Shown here: positions 26,711-35,168 of the stretch, one piece after another
Position numbering within the stretch: position 1 is the stretch's first letter
How the letters are laid out: every line of letters begins with the position of its first letter
DNA from: Paramicrobacterium fandaimingii
GTDB lineage: Bacteria > Actinomycetota > Actinomycetes > Actinomycetales > Microbacteriaceae
Length of the DNA stretch: 64,000 nucleotides
Assembly: GCF_011751745.2 (NCBI RefSeq)
Contig: NZ_CP061170.1
Location: 2,046,001 to 2,110,000 of the forward strand
Direction of reading: 5' to 3'
The notes under the pieces: model-generated
Told to the model about the DNA's origin: nothing
Database searches by the model: none
Seen by the model: the letters and a program-made list of their open reading frames with translations, nothing else
Made by a program: the position numbers and the translations under genes

Positions 26711-28099
26711 ATGGATCAGTTCGAGCGGCCAACGGTTATTCCGCCATACCTGCTGGAACGCATCGCGTCGGCAACACGCCTGCGACGGGCACCGAGAGCG
26801 GCACAGAACACACTCGTTCGCCAGGAGGCGCAACGCCTGGCTGCCATCAAGCGATCCGGAAAGGTTGCGGGCGAGCCGCCGTCGGAACGCGCGGAGCAGG
26901 CTCTCACTCGGGAAATCTCCGATGCCGAGGGAACAGAGATTCTGCCCGGCTCGCCCGTGCGAATCGAAGGTGAGCCCGAGAGCGATGATCCGACGGTGAA
27001 CGAGGCGTACGACGGCCTCGGTCACACGTACGCGCTCTTTGGCGACGTGTTCGATCGATCATCGATCGATGGTCGCGGTATGCCCCTTCGGGCAACCATT
27101 CACTACGGGCAGGATTACGACAACGCGTTCTGGAACAGCACGCGCATGGTGTTCGGCGACGGGGACGGCGAGGTATTCAATCGCTTCACCATCTCGCTGT
27201 CGATCATCGGTCACGAGCTCACGCACGGAGTAACCGAGCACACGGCCGCACTTCGCTACGCGGGGCAGTCGGGGGCTCTGAACGAATCGATCTCCGACGT
27301 CTTCGGCAGTCTGGTTGAGCAGTATGCGCGTTCCCAGACGGTGGGCGAAGCGAGCTGGCTCATCGGGGAGGGCCTCTTCACCGATGCCGTACAGGGCCAG
27401 GCATTGCGCTCGCTCAAAGCACCGGGAACGGCGTATGACGACGATGTTCTCGGAATCGACCCCCAGCCGTCGACGATGTCCGGCTACGTCGAGACGCAGG
27501 AGGACAATGGCGGAGTCCACATCAACTCCGGCATCCCGAACCATGCCTTCTACCTTCTCGCAACGTCGCTTGGCGGCCACGCGTGGGAGAAAGCGGGAGC
27601 AATCTGGTACCGGGCGCTCACGGCAGGCGGGCTCACAGCCGACGCGTCGTTCGCCGAGTTTGCCGACGCGACGGTGACGGCTGCGGGCTCCCTCTTCAAT
27701 GAGTCCGTCGTTGCCGCTGTGCAGCGCGCGTGGCAGGCCGTTGAGGTCAGCGTCGGGGCGCCCGACAGCCCGCTCTCCTCTGGGAGCACGGTGCCTGCGC
27801 CGCGCACATCGCAGCTCATCGTCGAGCGCTCCGGAGGTGTCGCGGGCATCAGCCGCACATGGCACATGTCCATCGACACGCTCCCCGACGCTGACGACGT
27901 GCGCAGGATGCTTCGCGACGTTGCCTCGGAGCCGGCTCGACAACTCAGCACCCGCGCGCCAGACCAATTTCAGTACCGAATTCACTGCACGTCTCTCGAC
28001 GGCGAGTCCGACGACCTCGAGACTACTCTCGCAGAGTCAGAGCTCACGGCTTCGTGGCGAGAGATCATCGAGCGGGTGCGCAGCGCAGATCACGAGTGA
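26711..28099 (+). CDS. Protealysin-type M4 metalloprotease fused to an emfourin-like inhibitor domain
   Basis: A 462-residue protein without signal peptide. Residues 1-50 form a short propeptide-like region with the PPYLLERI motif (11-18) of protealysin-like precursors. The M4 domain follows (about 85-345): HELTH at 168-172, zinc ligand Glu192 in ALNESISDVFG, catalytic His270 in GGVHINSGIPNHAF. After a linker (346-365) comes a domain of about 95 residues (SQLIVERSGGVAGISRTW...FQYRIH...SWREIIERVR) resembling emfourin, the protealysin inhibitor normally encoded separately. So protease and inhibitor appear to be one chain. Start choice follows family N termini; the ribosome site is atypical (GGGGAG abuts the ATG). 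Confidence 0.85.
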   Translation: MDQFERPTVIPPYLLERIASATRLRRAPRAAQNTLVRQEAQRLAAIKRSGKVAGEPPSERAEQALTREISDAEGTEILPGSPVRIEGEPESDDPTVNEAYDGLGHTYALFGDVFDRSSIDGRGMPLRATIHYGQDYDNAFWNSTRMVFGDGDGEVFNRFTISLSIIGHELTHGVTEHTAALRYAGQSGALNESISDVFGSLVEQYARSQTVGEASWLIGEGLFTDAVQGQALRSLKAPGTAYDDDVLGIDPQPSTMSGYVETQEDNGGVHINSGIPNHAFYLLATSLGGHAWEKAGAIWYRALTAGGLTADASFAEFADATVTAAGSLFNESVVAAVQRAWQAVEVSVGAPDSPLSSGSTVPAPRTSQLIVERSGGVAGISRTWHMSIDTLPDADDVRRMLRDVASEPARQLSTRAPDQFQYRIHCTSLDGESDDLETTLAESELTASWREIIERVRSADHE

Positions 28100-28103
28100 C
28101 ACC

Positions 28104-29147
28104 TCAATCGGTATCGAGAAGCTCCTCTGCAAGCAGTTCGAGCGTGCGTTCGCGAGCCGGCACCGCGTCAAGCGGCTCTGAATCGTGGGCGCCGGCGACG
28201 GGAGAGATCATCAACTCGTCGACGCCGTATTGCGCCGCGAGATCACGCGCCTTCGTCGCTGCCGTCGCCTGATCGCCGATGATGTACCCCGAAAGCGCCT
28301 GCTGCATGAATTCCTCAGTAAGCGCATCCGTCTCTGCAGCTTCGGCCTCTTCGATCGTCGAGACCGCGGCCATCGGCTTGTTCGTGCGCAGGCGTGCCAT
28401 CTGCTGCAGGTTTGGAAGAGCCTGAGCATACGCTTCGTCTGCCGTGGCAGCGACGACCGCGTTTGCCGTCATGAACGTCGTCGGCTTCTCCGCGTAGGCA
28501 GACGGCTTGAACTCTCTGCGATAGAGATCGAGTGCGCGCTCTGCGCCAGTTCCAGCAAAGTGGTTGGCGAACACGTATGGCAGCCCCAAGGACGCGGCGA
28601 GGGTTGCCGAGTAGTCGCTGGAACCGAGCAGCCACACGGTCGGAGCGCTTTCGGCCGACGGCGTCGAACGCAGGCCGTACTCCGACCCGCTCGTCAGCTC
28701 TACGCTCGCACCGTCGCTGCCCAGCAGTGCGATGATGTCACTCACGTGAGAAGGAAATCGGTTCACGTCGCTCGTCGCCCCCGCTTGCGACAGAACCGCC
28801 GTCACGACCGGATCGCTTCCCGGCGCACGGCCGATGCCGAGGTCGATGCGCCCCGGTGCGGCCGCCTCAAGCAGAGCGAACTGCTCGGCGACAATGAGCG
28901 GCGCATGGTTTGGGAGCATGACGCCGCCCGACCCCACCCGAATCCTCTCGGTTCGAGACGCCAGTAGCGCGATCAGCACCGCCGGATTCGTCGATGCCAC
29001 CGCCTTCATATTGTGATGCTCAGCCACCCAGTAGCGCGTGTAACCCAGGGCATCCGCCTTCTGGGCAAGCGTTGTCGACGCCTGAAGCGCCTGAGATGTG
29101 GTCTGCCGCGAACGGACGGGAATGAGATCGAGCACCGAGAGTTTCAT
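28104..29147 (-). CDS. Luciferase-like (LLM class) flavin-dependent oxidoreductase, MsnO8-type
   Basis: A 347-residue TIM-barrel flavin oxidoreductase. MKLSVLDLIPVR, YTRYWVAEHHNMKAVASTNPAVLIALLASRTERIRVGSGGVMLPNHAPLIVAEQFALLEAAAPGRIDLGIGRAPGSD is the standard pattern of the MsnO8-like LLM subfamily. No partner reductase is adjacent; the CE1759-like reductase 2.6 kb away could serve. It converges on the M4 protease gene with a 4-base gap. The ATG at 29147 has no clear ribosome site. Substrate unknown. Confidence 0.85.
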   Translation of the reverse strand: MKLSVLDLIPVRSRQTTSQALQASTTLAQKADALGYTRYWVAEHHNMKAVASTNPAVLIALLASRTERIRVGSGGVMLPNHAPLIVAEQFALLEAAAPGRIDLGIGRAPGSDPVVTAVLSQAGATSDVNRFPSHVSDIIALLGSDGASVELTSGSEYGLRSTPSAESAPTVWLLGSSDYSATLAASLGLPYVFANHFAGTGAERALDLYRREFKPSAYAEKPTTFMTANAVVAATADEAYAQALPNLQQMARLRTNKPMAAVSTIEEAEAAETDALTEEFMQQALSGYIIGDQATAATKARDLAAQYGVDELMISPVAGAHDSEPLDAVPARERTLELLAEELLDTD

Positions 29148-29207
29148 CACACAGTTCAACACACGCTCCCCGTCGATTCATTCCCGACGACCGGCGAAGC
29201 TGCCACC

Positions 29208-29684
29208 TCAGTCGAGAAGGTCTTGCCAGCCGGTTCCCTTGACATGCTCGAAGACGATGTTCGTCTCCGAGTGCGCGACGACAGCATGCCCCGTGACGTA
29301 CTTCACAACGAAGTCTCTGAGCTCCGTCGTGCTGCGAGCGGCGACGTGCAGCAGATAGTCGTCTCGGCCACCGAGGTGAAAGAGGGAGAGCACGCCGGGC
29401 CACGTCGTCACCTCGCGACGAAACGCCTCGATATCTGAGCGATCGTGCTGAGTGAGCTGAATCGCGATGACCGCCTGGATAGGTGCTCCGAGCACCGCGA
29501 GGTCGATGTCGGCGTAGTAGCCCGTAATATCATTGGATCGCTGCAGTCGCTTGAGTCGAAGCGAAACTGTCGATTCGGCGATACCCAGTTCAGCGGCAAG
29601 CTGCGAGCCCGATGCACGCGCATTCACGGAGAGCGCCTTGAGAAGGGCGCGGTCGGTCGAGTCGAGTTGGGCCTTTTGCGTCAT
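29208..29684 (-). CDS. Lrp/AsnC family transcriptional regulator
   Basis: A 158-residue regulator: N-terminal winged helix ([55 protein letters not shown]) and C-terminal RAM domain (VIAIQLTQHDRSDIEAF...GVLSLFHLGGRDDYLLHVAAR...TNIVFEHVK) that forms octamers and senses amino acids. It is divergent from a methionine gamma-lyase-like gene, the same arrangement as mdeR/mdeA in Pseudomonas, so it probably activates or represses that gene in response to methionine or another amino acid (inference). The intergenic region has a long inverted repeat. Confidence 0.9.
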   Translation of the reverse strand: MTQKAQLDSTDRALLKALSVNARASGSQLAAELGIAESTVSLRLKRLQRSNDITGYYADIDLAVLGAPIQAVIAIQLTQHDRSDIEAFRREVTTWPGVLSLFHLGGRDDYLLHVAARSTTELRDFVVKYVTGHAVVAHSETNIVFEHVKGTGWQDLLD

Positions 29685-29706
29685 TGTCCTACCTCTCGAG
29701 GAAATT

Positions 29707-29751
29707 TTGAAGTTTCTTTGTCTTGGGGGCCTTGTTTCAATGAAACTTCAA
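29707..29751. promoter_or_regulatory. Inverted-repeat operator candidate for the Lrp/AsnC regulator
   Basis: Perfect 10-bp arms TTGAAGTTTC (29707-29716) and GAAACTTCAA (29742-29751), separated by 25 bp. The right arm overlaps a 13-bp palindrome GTTTCAATGAAAC (29734-29746), and a further TTGAAG half-site follows at 29758. Multiple phased half-sites suit an oligomeric Lrp protein. Confidence 0.55.
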
Positions 29752-29792
29752 CATCCCTTGAAGATTGCCACAGATTCTGTCTTAATCACAGC

Positions 29793-30971
29793 ATGGACAG
29801 TGACGTTCGCTTCGACACACGGGCCGTGCACGGCGGGATGGAATCGATTCGAGAGGCAGGAGGGCACGTCCCTTCCATCGACCTCTCGACGACGAACACC
29901 CTCGCCGATGTTGCGGCGGGAGGAGACTCTTATGAGAATCTGGCCTCCGGCGGGGCGCTCGGCGCTCATGACTCCCCCGTGTATCAGCGCCTCTGGAATA
30001 CCGGTGTTGCCCGATTCGAGCGCTCGCTTGCGGGCCTCGAGGGTGCTGAGTCCGCGGTCGCTTTCGGCACGGGCATGGCTGCCCTCACCGCAATTCTGAC
30101 CGCCGTCGTCTCGGAAGGACGCTCCCACGTCGTAGCGCTCAGGCCGCTCTACGGCGGAACGGACCATGTTCTGGACAGCGGGCTGCTCGGCACGCACGTC
30201 AGCTGGGCGACACCCGACACGATTGCTGAGCATGTCACCTCCGAAACCGCGCTCATTGTCTGCGAGACGCCAGCAAACCCGACTCTCGATATCGTCGATA
30301 TCGCTGAGGTTGCACACCGAGCAGGGAACGTTCCTGTGCTCGTTGACAACACATTTGCCACGCCGGTGCTCCAGCGCCCGCTCAGCCTCGGAGCAACACT
30401 CGTGCTGCACAGCGCAACAAAGTTCCTCGGAGGCCATGGCGACGTCATGGGCGGCATCGTCGCTGGCCCCGAAGAATGGATGCGTCGGCTCAGACATGTG
30501 CGTGCGCTCACGGGGGCGCTGCTGCATCCGTCTGCCGCTTATCTGCTGCACAGGGGCATGCGCACCCTTCCTGTTCGCGTGCGCGCGCAGCAGGAAACGA
30601 CGCGCGCGCTCACCGAGAGGCTTCGCGCTCACCCGGCCATTTCGTCGATTCGCTACCCCGGTCTGGCCACGGGCGCGGCTGCCGAGACGGTCTCGCGTCA
30701 GATGTCTGGCCCGGGGTCGCTTTTCGCCCTCGAACTCACGGGCGGCTACGCCGCGGCATCACGCTTCGTCGACGCCGTTCGCCTTGCGTGCCATGCCGTA
30801 TCGCTTGGGGGAATCGATACCCTTGTGCAGCATCCTGCTTCTCTGACTCATCGGCCGGTCGCTGCGGGCGCGAAGCCGGGCGAGGGAATCGTTCGCGTCT
30901 CTGTGGGTCTTGAAGACGCCCTCGACCTCGAGAAAGACCTTCTGCAGGCCCTCGATCAAACCGCGGGCTGA
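29793..30971 (+). CDS. PLP-dependent trans-sulfuration enzyme (methionine gamma-lyase-like)
   Basis: A 392-residue member of the Cys/Met metabolism PLP family. FDTRAVHGGM start, GTGMAALTAIL, LYGGTDHVLDS, ETPANPTLDIVDI, LVDNTFATPVLQRPL and the PLP lysine in LHSATKFLGGHGDVMGGIV are all present; the C terminus has SLGGIDTLVQHPASLTH. The divergent Lrp regulator favours a catabolic lyase (methionine gamma-lyase) over a biosynthetic cystathionine synthase, but residues that separate these are not decisive by eye. Converges on apt with a 16-base overlap of coding ends. Confidence 0.85.
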   Translation: MDSDVRFDTRAVHGGMESIREAGGHVPSIDLSTTNTLADVAAGGDSYENLASGGALGAHDSPVYQRLWNTGVARFERSLAGLEGAESAVAFGTGMAALTAILTAVVSEGRSHVVALRPLYGGTDHVLDSGLLGTHVSWATPDTIAEHVTSETALIVCETPANPTLDIVDIAEVAHRAGNVPVLVDNTFATPVLQRPLSLGATLVLHSATKFLGGHGDVMGGIVAGPEEWMRRLRHVRALTGALLHPSAAYLLHRGMRTLPVRVRAQQETTRALTERLRAHPAISSIRYPGLATGAAAETVSRQMSGPGSLFALELTGGYAAASRFVDAVRLACHAVSLGGIDTLVQHPASLTHRPVAAGAKPGEGIVRVSVGLEDALDLEKDLLQALDQTAG

Positions 30972-31495
30972 ACGCGCTCCGTCAGCAAGACGCTCAGGTC
31001 GTAGTCTTTCAGCGCATCGGCACCGCCCAGGCCGTCGAGCGCCAGCACAACGCCGATTCCGGCGACGATCGACCCCGAGCGTTCGACGAGCCGCGCCGCC
31101 GCTCGGCAGCTGCCGCCCGTCGCGAGAACATCGTCAACGACGAGAACTCGCGACCCCTGAGGAAGGATAGACGGCTTGATCTCGAGAGATGCTGTGCCGT
31201 ATTCGAGAGCGTAGTCTTCGCTCAAAACGTCACCGGGGAGCTTGCCCTGCTTGCGAATCGGAAGCAGCCGAGCCTGCGTCGCGTAGGCAATGGCCGACGC
31301 GAGGAGAAACCCCCGCGCTTCGATGCCAGCGACAACGTCGAACCCTCCTCTGACATCTGCGCTCAGCGCGTCAACGATGGCGCGCAAGGTTTCCGGATCG
31401 GCGAACGCCGGTGTCAGGTCGCGAAAGACGATCCCGGGCTTCGGGAAGTCCGGGATCGTCTCGCTGAGTTCGAGAACTCGGGTGGCAATGTTCAC
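30956..31495 (-). CDS. apt: Adenine phosphoribosyltransferase
   Basis: A 179-residue purine salvage enzyme converting adenine and PRPP to AMP. DFPKPGIVFRDLTPAFADP, AGIEARGFLLASAIAYA, RKQGKLPGDVLSEDYALEYGTASLEI and the PRPP loop VLVVDDVLATGG are diagnostic. The GTG at 31495 is taken as the start, with GAGG upstream and family length; a longer frame upstream overlaps the FKBP gene and is unlikely. It lies five bases after the FKBP gene, the two probably forming one transcript. Confidence 0.95.
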   Translation of the reverse strand: MNIATRVLELSETIPDFPKPGIVFRDLTPAFADPETLRAIVDALSADVRGGFDVVAGIEARGFLLASAIAYATQARLLPIRKQGKLPGDVLSEDYALEYGTASLEIKPSILPQGSRVLVVDDVLATGGSCRAAARLVERSGSIVAGIGVVLALDGLGGADALKDYDLSVLLTERVQPAV

Positions 31496-31500
31496 CGACG

Positions 31501-31875
31501 CTACCTCACCCCGAGGAGATCGATGATGAAAATCAGAGTTTGACCGGAGAGCGGATGCCCCCCACCTGCTGAGCCGTATGCAAGGTTCGGTGGAACGGTG
31601 AGTTGACGACGACCGCCGACGCGCATGCCGGGGATTCCTTCCTGCCACCCCGCAATCAGATTTCGCAACGGAAAGTTGATGCTCTGGCCTCGGCTCCACG
31701 ACGAGTCGAACTCTTCGCCGCTGTCGTACGAGACCCCAAGATAGTGCACGTCAACAGTCGATGATGCCTGTGCTTCGTCACCATCGCCCACGTCGATGTC
31801 GACGATCTGCAGTGTTTCCGGGGCGGGGCCGACGGGGGCGTCGACCTCTGGCTTTGTCTTGTTCGATTCGGTCAT
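31501..31875 (-). CDS. FKBP-type peptidyl-prolyl cis-trans isomerase
   Basis: A 124-residue cytosolic FKBP. After an acidic, low-complexity start, the FKBP core shows VDVHYLGVSYDSGEEFDSSWSRGQSINFPLRNLIAGWQEGIPGMRVGGRRQLTVPPNLAYGSAG and ends LIFIIDLLGVR. Active-site aromatics and the Ala-Tyr-Gly loop are intact. No signal peptide. GGAG precedes the ATG. Confidence 0.93.
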   Translation of the reverse strand: MTESNKTKPEVDAPVGPAPETLQIVDIDVGDGDEAQASSTVDVHYLGVSYDSGEEFDSSWSRGQSINFPLRNLIAGWQEGIPGMRVGGRRQLTVPPNLAYGSAGGGHPLSGQTLIFIIDLLGVR

Positions 31876-31972
31876 AGCTCCATCAAAGCCGACCAGCGGG
31901 GCCGCAGCAACCTGAGAGTCCAGGATGATGCTTGATTTCTGCGAGGGTCAGAGGCATTCTTAACTGACAAAA

Positions 31973-32023
31973 CTCATCGCCCGGTCCGATTCGCAGGTAA
32001 AGCCGCGAACACCGGGCGATGAG
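31973..32023 (-). terminator. Long-arm hairpin downstream of aspA
   Basis: Perfect 13-bp arms CTCATCGCCCGGT (31973-31985) and ACCGGGCGATGAG (32011-32023) enclose 25 bases. It begins about 30 bases after the aspA stop on the minus strand. No strong T-tract; it could be a terminator of aspA or a leader structure of the FKBP-apt transcript. Confidence 0.45.
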
Positions 32024-32053
32024 GACGTTAAGCCCCGTCCTGAGCCAGCGCAG

Positions 32054-33529
32054 TCAGGAGTCAGTTACCTCGCTGCCCACTGCGGCAGACGCCGTCTCAT
32101 TGTCGATGATCGGTATTGCCGTCGTGATGGCTTCAAGCCCTGAGAGACGGGCAGGAGAGAGCTGCTTCGTCACTTCTTCGCGCGACATCAAATCCGCCTC
32201 GACGACAAGATCGGCGATGTTGCGGTTGGTCAGCAGAGCGGTCTTCGCCAGTGCCGCGGCCGCGGTATAGCCGATGAACGGCGTGAGCGCTGTGACAACG
32301 CCGACAGAGGTTCCCACCATTGTCTCGAGGCGATCTTCGTTCGCCGTGATTCCATCGATCGCGTTGACGCGCAGCGTCTCGCAGCCGCGCGCCATCCAGA
32401 GAATGCTCTGCAAGAGCGAGTGGGCAATGACCGGCTCGAAGGCGTTGAGCTGGAGTTGCCCGCCCTCCGCAGCCATCGTCACCGTCGTGTCGGCTCCGAC
32501 AACAGAGAACGCGATCTGGTTCATCACCTCGGGAATCACAGGATTTACCTTGCCCGGCATGATCGACGAGCCCGCTTGTTTCGCGGGAAGGTTGATTTCG
32601 CCGAATCCGGCCTGAGGGCCGCTCGAGAGAAGTCGAAGGTCGTTGCAGATTTTCGAGAGCTTGATTGCCGAGCGCTTGAGTGCGCTGCTGAATGACATGA
32701 AGGCACCGGCGTCGCTCGTCGACTCGACAAGATCAGGAGCGGTCTCGAGCTTCAGGCCGGTGATGCCGTTGAGGTGGCGCACCACAACCGAGGCGTACCG
32801 AGGGTCAGCGGTGATTCCGGTTCCGATCGCTGTCGCACCGAGGTTGATCTCGGCGAGCAGCCAGATCGTCTCGGCGAGACGCTTGTGGTCTTCACCGAGC
32901 GTCGTCGCGAAACCGTGGAACTCCTGGCCGAGCGTCATGGGGACAGCATCCTGAAGCTGAGTGCGGCCCACCTTGAGCACGTGCCGGAACTCTTGTCCCT
33001 TTACCGCGAATGACTGCCGAAGCAGCTCAAGTTCGTCGAGAAGGTCTGTCAGCGACCGCGCGAGCGCAATCTTGATTGCCGTCGGGTACACGTCATTTGT
33101 CGATTGGCTGCGATTCGTGTGGTCGTACGGCGAGATGAAGGCGTAGTCGCCCTTCTGGTGACCGGCCATCTCGAGCGCAATATTGGTGATCACCTCGTTC
33201 GCGTTCATGTTCGTCGACGTGCCAGCACCACCCTGAATGACGCCGACGCAGAACTCCTCGTGAAACTCACCGTCGATGACACGCTGGCACGCGCGGTCGA
33301 TCAGATCGGCCTTCTCGGCGTTCAGCGCGCCGAGCTCGGCGTTCGCGCGTGCGGCAGCCTGTTTGACTGAGGCGAGTGCGACGATCAGGTGTGGGTACAC
33401 CGAGATCGGTCGTTTGGAAATGTCAAAGTTCTCGAAAGCTCTCGCGGTATGGATGCCCCAGTATGCGTAGCTGGGGATCTCCATCGATCCGAGAGAGTCG
33501 GTTTCCGTTCGTGTCGGCCGTTCGCTCAT
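32054..33529 (-). CDS. aspA: Aspartate ammonia-lyase
   Basis: A 491-residue fumarase/aspartase superfamily enzyme releasing ammonia from L-aspartate to give fumarate. The superfamily signature GSSIMPGKVNP carries the catalytic Ser loop; GAGTSTNMNANEVITN and SQSTNDVYPTA line the active site. The form GGAGTSTNMN and overall length favour aspartase over fumarase C, though the two are closely related. A TAGAGT box lies 7 nt before the ATG (leaderless pattern). It follows nothing on the same strand closely except the distant permease gene upstream. Confidence 0.9.
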   Translation of the reverse strand: MSERPTRTETDSLGSMEIPSYAYWGIHTARAFENFDISKRPISVYPHLIVALASVKQAAARANAELGALNAEKADLIDRACQRVIDGEFHEEFCVGVIQGGAGTSTNMNANEVITNIALEMAGHQKGDYAFISPYDHTNRSQSTNDVYPTAIKIALARSLTDLLDELELLRQSFAVKGQEFRHVLKVGRTQLQDAVPMTLGQEFHGFATTLGEDHKRLAETIWLLAEINLGATAIGTGITADPRYASVVVRHLNGITGLKLETAPDLVESTSDAGAFMSFSSALKRSAIKLSKICNDLRLLSSGPQAGFGEINLPAKQAGSSIMPGKVNPVIPEVMNQIAFSVVGADTTVTMAAEGGQLQLNAFEPVIAHSLLQSILWMARGCETLRVNAIDGITANEDRLETMVGTSVGVVTALTPFIGYTAAAALAKTALLTNRNIADLVVEADLMSREEVTKQLSPARLSGLEAITTAIPIIDNETASAAVGSEVTDS

Positions 33530-33536
33530 GACTGCG

Positions 33537-33542
33537 ACTCTA
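33537..33542 (-). promoter_or_regulatory. -10 box of aspA
   Basis: TAGAGT on the minus strand, 7 nt before the ATG at 33529, with no ribosome site in between. Predicted leaderless start. Confidence 0.45.
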
Positions 33543-33573
33543 CCGGCGATTCAGTATGCTCCGGGCGAACTTT

Positions 33574-34998
33574 TCAGCCGAGAAGCACCTCGATCGGACC
33601 ACGTGCGAAGTACACAAGAAACCCGAGGGAGACGATCCAGAGCAACGGGCTGATTTCCCGCGCCTTTCCAGAAAGCGACCGTACAACGACCCACGAAATG
33701 AAGCCCGCGCCGATGCCGTTTGCGATGGAATAGGTGAGCGGCATGATCGCAACGGTCAGGAAAACCGGAAGCGTGATCGAGAAGTCGGTCCATTGGATCT
33801 CACGAATTTGCGACATCATCATTCCTCCGACGACGACGAGTGCCGCTGCGGCCACCTCGCTCGGCACGATACCCGTGAGCGGAGTGAGAAACATTGCCAA
33901 AAGGAACAGCACGCCTGTCACAACATTGGCCAGCCCCGTGCGTGCGCCCTCGCCGATTCCGGCTCCTGATTCGACGAAGACGGTGTTGGATGATCCTGAC
34001 GTCAGGCCGCCAGCAACCGCGCCGACGCCCTCCACGATGAGCGCCGACTTCAGACGGGGGAAGGTCCCTCGATCATCAGCGAGACCTGCCTCCTTTGAGA
34101 GGCCGGTCATCGTGCCCATGGCGTCAAAGAAGTTTGTGAACACGAGGGTGAACACAAGCATGAGCGCCGCGAGCGCGCCGATGCGCTCAAAGCTGCCGAA
34201 CGACACATTGCCGATGAGGCCGAGGTCGGGCAGGCTGAACACGCTTGTGGGAAGGGCGGGGACGGCAAGGCTCCACCCGCCAGGCGAGTCAGCGGACGAA
34301 CCGAGGTGGAATATCGCTTCAACGATCATCGCAATGATCGTTCCCACGAGGATGCCGATGAGCAGTCCTCCTTTGACACGTCGAGCGACGAGCACTCCCG
34401 AGATGAGGAGAGTGACGACGAAGACGACAGTCGGACCTGTTGCCACCGACCCGTCAACGCCCAGTCCGACGGGTGGTGACGCCTCCCCCGTTGATGTGAC
34501 GAAGCCAGCGTTGACAAGGCCGATGAACGCGATGAACACACCAATTCCGACGGTGATCGAGATTTTCAGCTGCATCGGAACCGCATCGAAGATCATTCGC
34601 CGGAGTCCTGTCGCCGCGAGAACGACGATGATGATCCCGTTGATCACGACGAGGCCCATCGCCTCGGCCCACGTGACCTCGCCCACGACGCTGAACGCAA
34701 GGAAGGAGTTGATTCCGAGGCCCGCGGCGAAGGCAAAGGGGAGGCGTGCAACGACCCCGAAGAGAATCGTCATCAACCCGGCGGTGAACGCTGTGACCGC
34801 GGAGAGCTGAGCGAAGTCGAGCGTAGCCCCGGAGACATCGGTTCCCGACGACAGAATGATCGGGTTGAGCACGACGATGTAGGCCATCGCCACAAAGGTG
34901 ACAAGTCCACCGCGCAGCTCGGCTCCGAGAGATGACCCTCGCTTGCTGATCTCGAAGTAGCGGTCAAAACGCCCCGGTGTCGCGGTCTCGGTGGCCAC
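33574..34998 (-). CDS. NCS2 family purine permease (AzgA type)
   Basis: A 474-residue proton-coupled nucleobase permease with 12-14 membrane segments. RFDRYFEISKRGSSLGAELRGGLVTFVAMAYIVVLNP at the N terminus and TNFFDAMGTMTGLSKEAG...ALIVEGVGAVAGGLTSGSSNTVFVESGAGIGEGARTGLANVVTG are typical of AzgA-type guanine/hypoxanthine carriers. GTG start at 34998 with GGGAG six bases upstream. Divergent from a second nucleobase permease of the UraA type; with apt nearby this forms a purine/pyrimidine salvage neighbourhood. Confidence 0.92.
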   Translation of the reverse strand: MATETATPGRFDRYFEISKRGSSLGAELRGGLVTFVAMAYIVVLNPIILSSGTDVSGATLDFAQLSAVTAFTAGLMTILFGVVARLPFAFAAGLGINSFLAFSVVGEVTWAEAMGLVVINGIIIVVLAATGLRRMIFDAVPMQLKISITVGIGVFIAFIGLVNAGFVTSTGEASPPVGLGVDGSVATGPTVVFVVTLLISGVLVARRVKGGLLIGILVGTIIAMIVEAIFHLGSSADSPGGWSLAVPALPTSVFSLPDLGLIGNVSFGSFERIGALAALMLVFTLVFTNFFDAMGTMTGLSKEAGLADDRGTFPRLKSALIVEGVGAVAGGLTSGSSNTVFVESGAGIGEGARTGLANVVTGVLFLLAMFLTPLTGIVPSEVAAAALVVVGGMMMSQIREIQWTDFSITLPVFLTVAIMPLTYSIANGIGAGFISWVVVRSLSGKAREISPLLWIVSLGFLVYFARGPIEVLLG

Positions 34999-35168
34999 GC
35001 GGCGCTCCCTTCTGGACGACGTCAGCCATCCGATCCTCTCGATGCGCGACCATCGGCCGCCGACGAATATCCTATTGCCACGCAGTGCCTGGCGGCGACG
35101 ATTCCCTCTGACCGATACGGTGTCTTCGGGGTCGCACGGTGAGCCCCCACGATCGAGAGCGAGCACGC

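Noticed and set aside
33734..34810. Long plus-strand open frame (over 350 codons) antisense to the AzgA-type permease
   Set aside because: Composition is Thr/Pro/Arg/Ala-rich with no recognisable motif; it mirrors the GC-rich third positions of the real gene, which has full family signatures.
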